The notes beneath the pieces are model-generated. The model searched no databases. It was not told where the DNA came from and saw only the letters and a program-made list of their open reading frames with translations. A DNA stretch of 64,000 bases, from contig DDCH01000011.1 of the NCBI GenBank assembly GCA_002335055.1, forward strand, positions 157,516 through 221,515. The letters are read 5' to 3'. Positions 63,567 to 64,000 of the stretch are shown here, piece by piece. Origin of the DNA: Sulfurimonas sp. UBA2011 (GTDB taxonomy: Bacteria > Campylobacterota > Campylobacteria > Campylobacterales > Sulfurimonadaceae). The position numbers and the translations under genes are program-made. Each line of letters opens with the position of its first letter. Within the stretch, counting starts at the first letter, position 1.

Positions 63567-64000
63567 ATGATAAATATAAACATTAAAAAAACTCTTCACG
63601 GTGTTAATGGTGCTATGAGTTTAGATATAGACTTGAGCATAAAACAGGGTGAATTTATAGCTCTAACAGGTCCTAGTGGTAGTGGAAAAACCACCCTACT
63701 TCGTGTACTTGCAGGACTAGAAGTTGCAGAAGGTGAAATCGAAGTAAACAAGTCATTTTGGCTCAAGAATAATAAAAGTATCAAAGCACAAAAACGCTCT
63801 ATTGGTTTTATGCATCAAGAAAATGCACTTTTTCCTAATATGAGTATTTTACAAAACCTTCTTTTTGTTATAAATGATTTAGAACTAGCCCTGCGTTTAC
63901 TCTCTCTTACCGGTCTTACTAAGCTTCAAGATAGCTATCCAAAAACACTTAGTGGTGGACAAAAACAGCGTGTCAGTTTATGTCGTGCTATGATGAGGAA
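63567..64000 (+). CDS. modC: Molybdate ABC transporter ATPase, N-terminal part
   Basis: ATG at 63567; the frame stays open to the window end (about 144 codons). Walker A GPSGSGKTT lies near residues 32-40, the Q-loop IGFMHQENALFP near 73-84, and the ABC signature LSGGQKQRVSLCRAMM near 129-144. The Walker B and any C-terminal Mop domain are outside the window. It energises ModB. Confidence 0.94.
   Translation, partial: MININIKKTLHGVNGAMSLDIDLSIKQGEFIALTGPSGSGKTTLLRVLAGLEVAEGEIEVNKSFWLKNNKSIKAQKRSIGFMHQENALFPNMSILQNLLFVINDLELALRLLSLTGLTKLQDSYPKTLSGGQKQRVSLCRAMMR

Noticed and set aside
1..64000. tRNA genes, CRISPR arrays, insertion sequences or prophage
   Set aside because: I looked for cloverleaf ends, regularly spaced repeats and transposase or integrase motifs and found none that could be supported by eye.

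Overview
The window is low-GC DNA from a Campylobacterota (epsilonproteobacterial) chromosome. It most resembles a Sulfurimonas-type chemolithoautotroph, although no 16S gene is present to confirm that. The evidence is the gene order nifU-TPR-murE ... panD-ybaB-PDZ-ispA-tkt (the Campylobacter/Helicobacter neighbourhood), a bc1 complex with a dihaem cytochrome c subunit, Opr-type porins, an alpha carbonic anhydrase, luxS, and small compact operons. There are no phage genes, transposases, CRISPR arrays, rRNAs or tRNAs that I can support.

Layout. 1-2.4 kb: a cut-off selO and a divergent two-domain SagB-type nitroreductase. 2.4-7.1 kb (minus): tkt, ispA, a PDZ protein, a severely shortened ybaB, panD and a thioredoxin-like [2Fe-2S] protein. 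7.1-12.1 kb: a small outer-membrane barrel, a dead lysophospholipase, then murE, a TPR protein, an NFU protein and an aldo/keto reductase. 12.2-15.2 kb (minus): the alpha operon rpmJ-rpsM-rpsK-rpsD-rpoA-rplQ. 15.4-19.5 kb (mostly plus): a dead thioesterase, a zinc-finger protein, a frameshifted spore-photoproduct-lyase-like radical SAM gene, a degenerate LMW-phosphatase-like protein, cvfB and chorismate mutase. 19.5-30.1 kb (minus): the S10-spc superoperon from rpsJ to secY-map-infA. 30.3-32 kb: an AAA ATPase and rnhB. 32-39.3 kb: two moeA paralogues, moaE, moaD, a GT39-like membrane protein, queD, queE and moaA. 39.5-43 kb: an RDD protein and petABC. 43-50.6 kb: mnmG, a Sel1-repeat protein, ribE, recQ, a nonsense-interrupted barrel protein, mnmD and luxS. 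50.7-55.4 kb: an Fe-ADH, a HAD phosphatase, an oligopeptide-type binding protein and a DUF945 protein. 55.4-58.6 kb: alpha-CA, an Opr porin, rpsI and rplM. 58.7-64 kb: a frameshifted EptA-like transferase, then a second Opr porin joined to modA-mop-modB-modC (modC is cut by the window end).

How the genes work together. Molybdenum is a recurring theme: uptake by a porin plus ModABC, and cofactor synthesis by MoaA, MoaD, MoaE and two MoeA. QueD/QueE make the queuosine precursor, and MnmG/MnmD modify the tRNA wobble base. PetABC supplies quinol-cytochrome c electron transfer. Alpha-CA next to a porin suggests inorganic-carbon handling.

Most unusual features. (1) The YbaB/EbfC gene keeps only its N- and C-terminal ends in an otherwise intact, tightly packed operon. 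(2) Two successive housekeeping genes, ribE and recQ, have no ATG/GTG/TTG start in frame and seem to begin at ATT and ATC behind well-placed Shine-Dalgarno sequences. (3) Three otherwise intact genes each carry a single lesion (splB-like, barrel protein, eptA-like) and two more are clearly decayed. Either this genome is losing genes or the assembly has indels; read mapping would decide.
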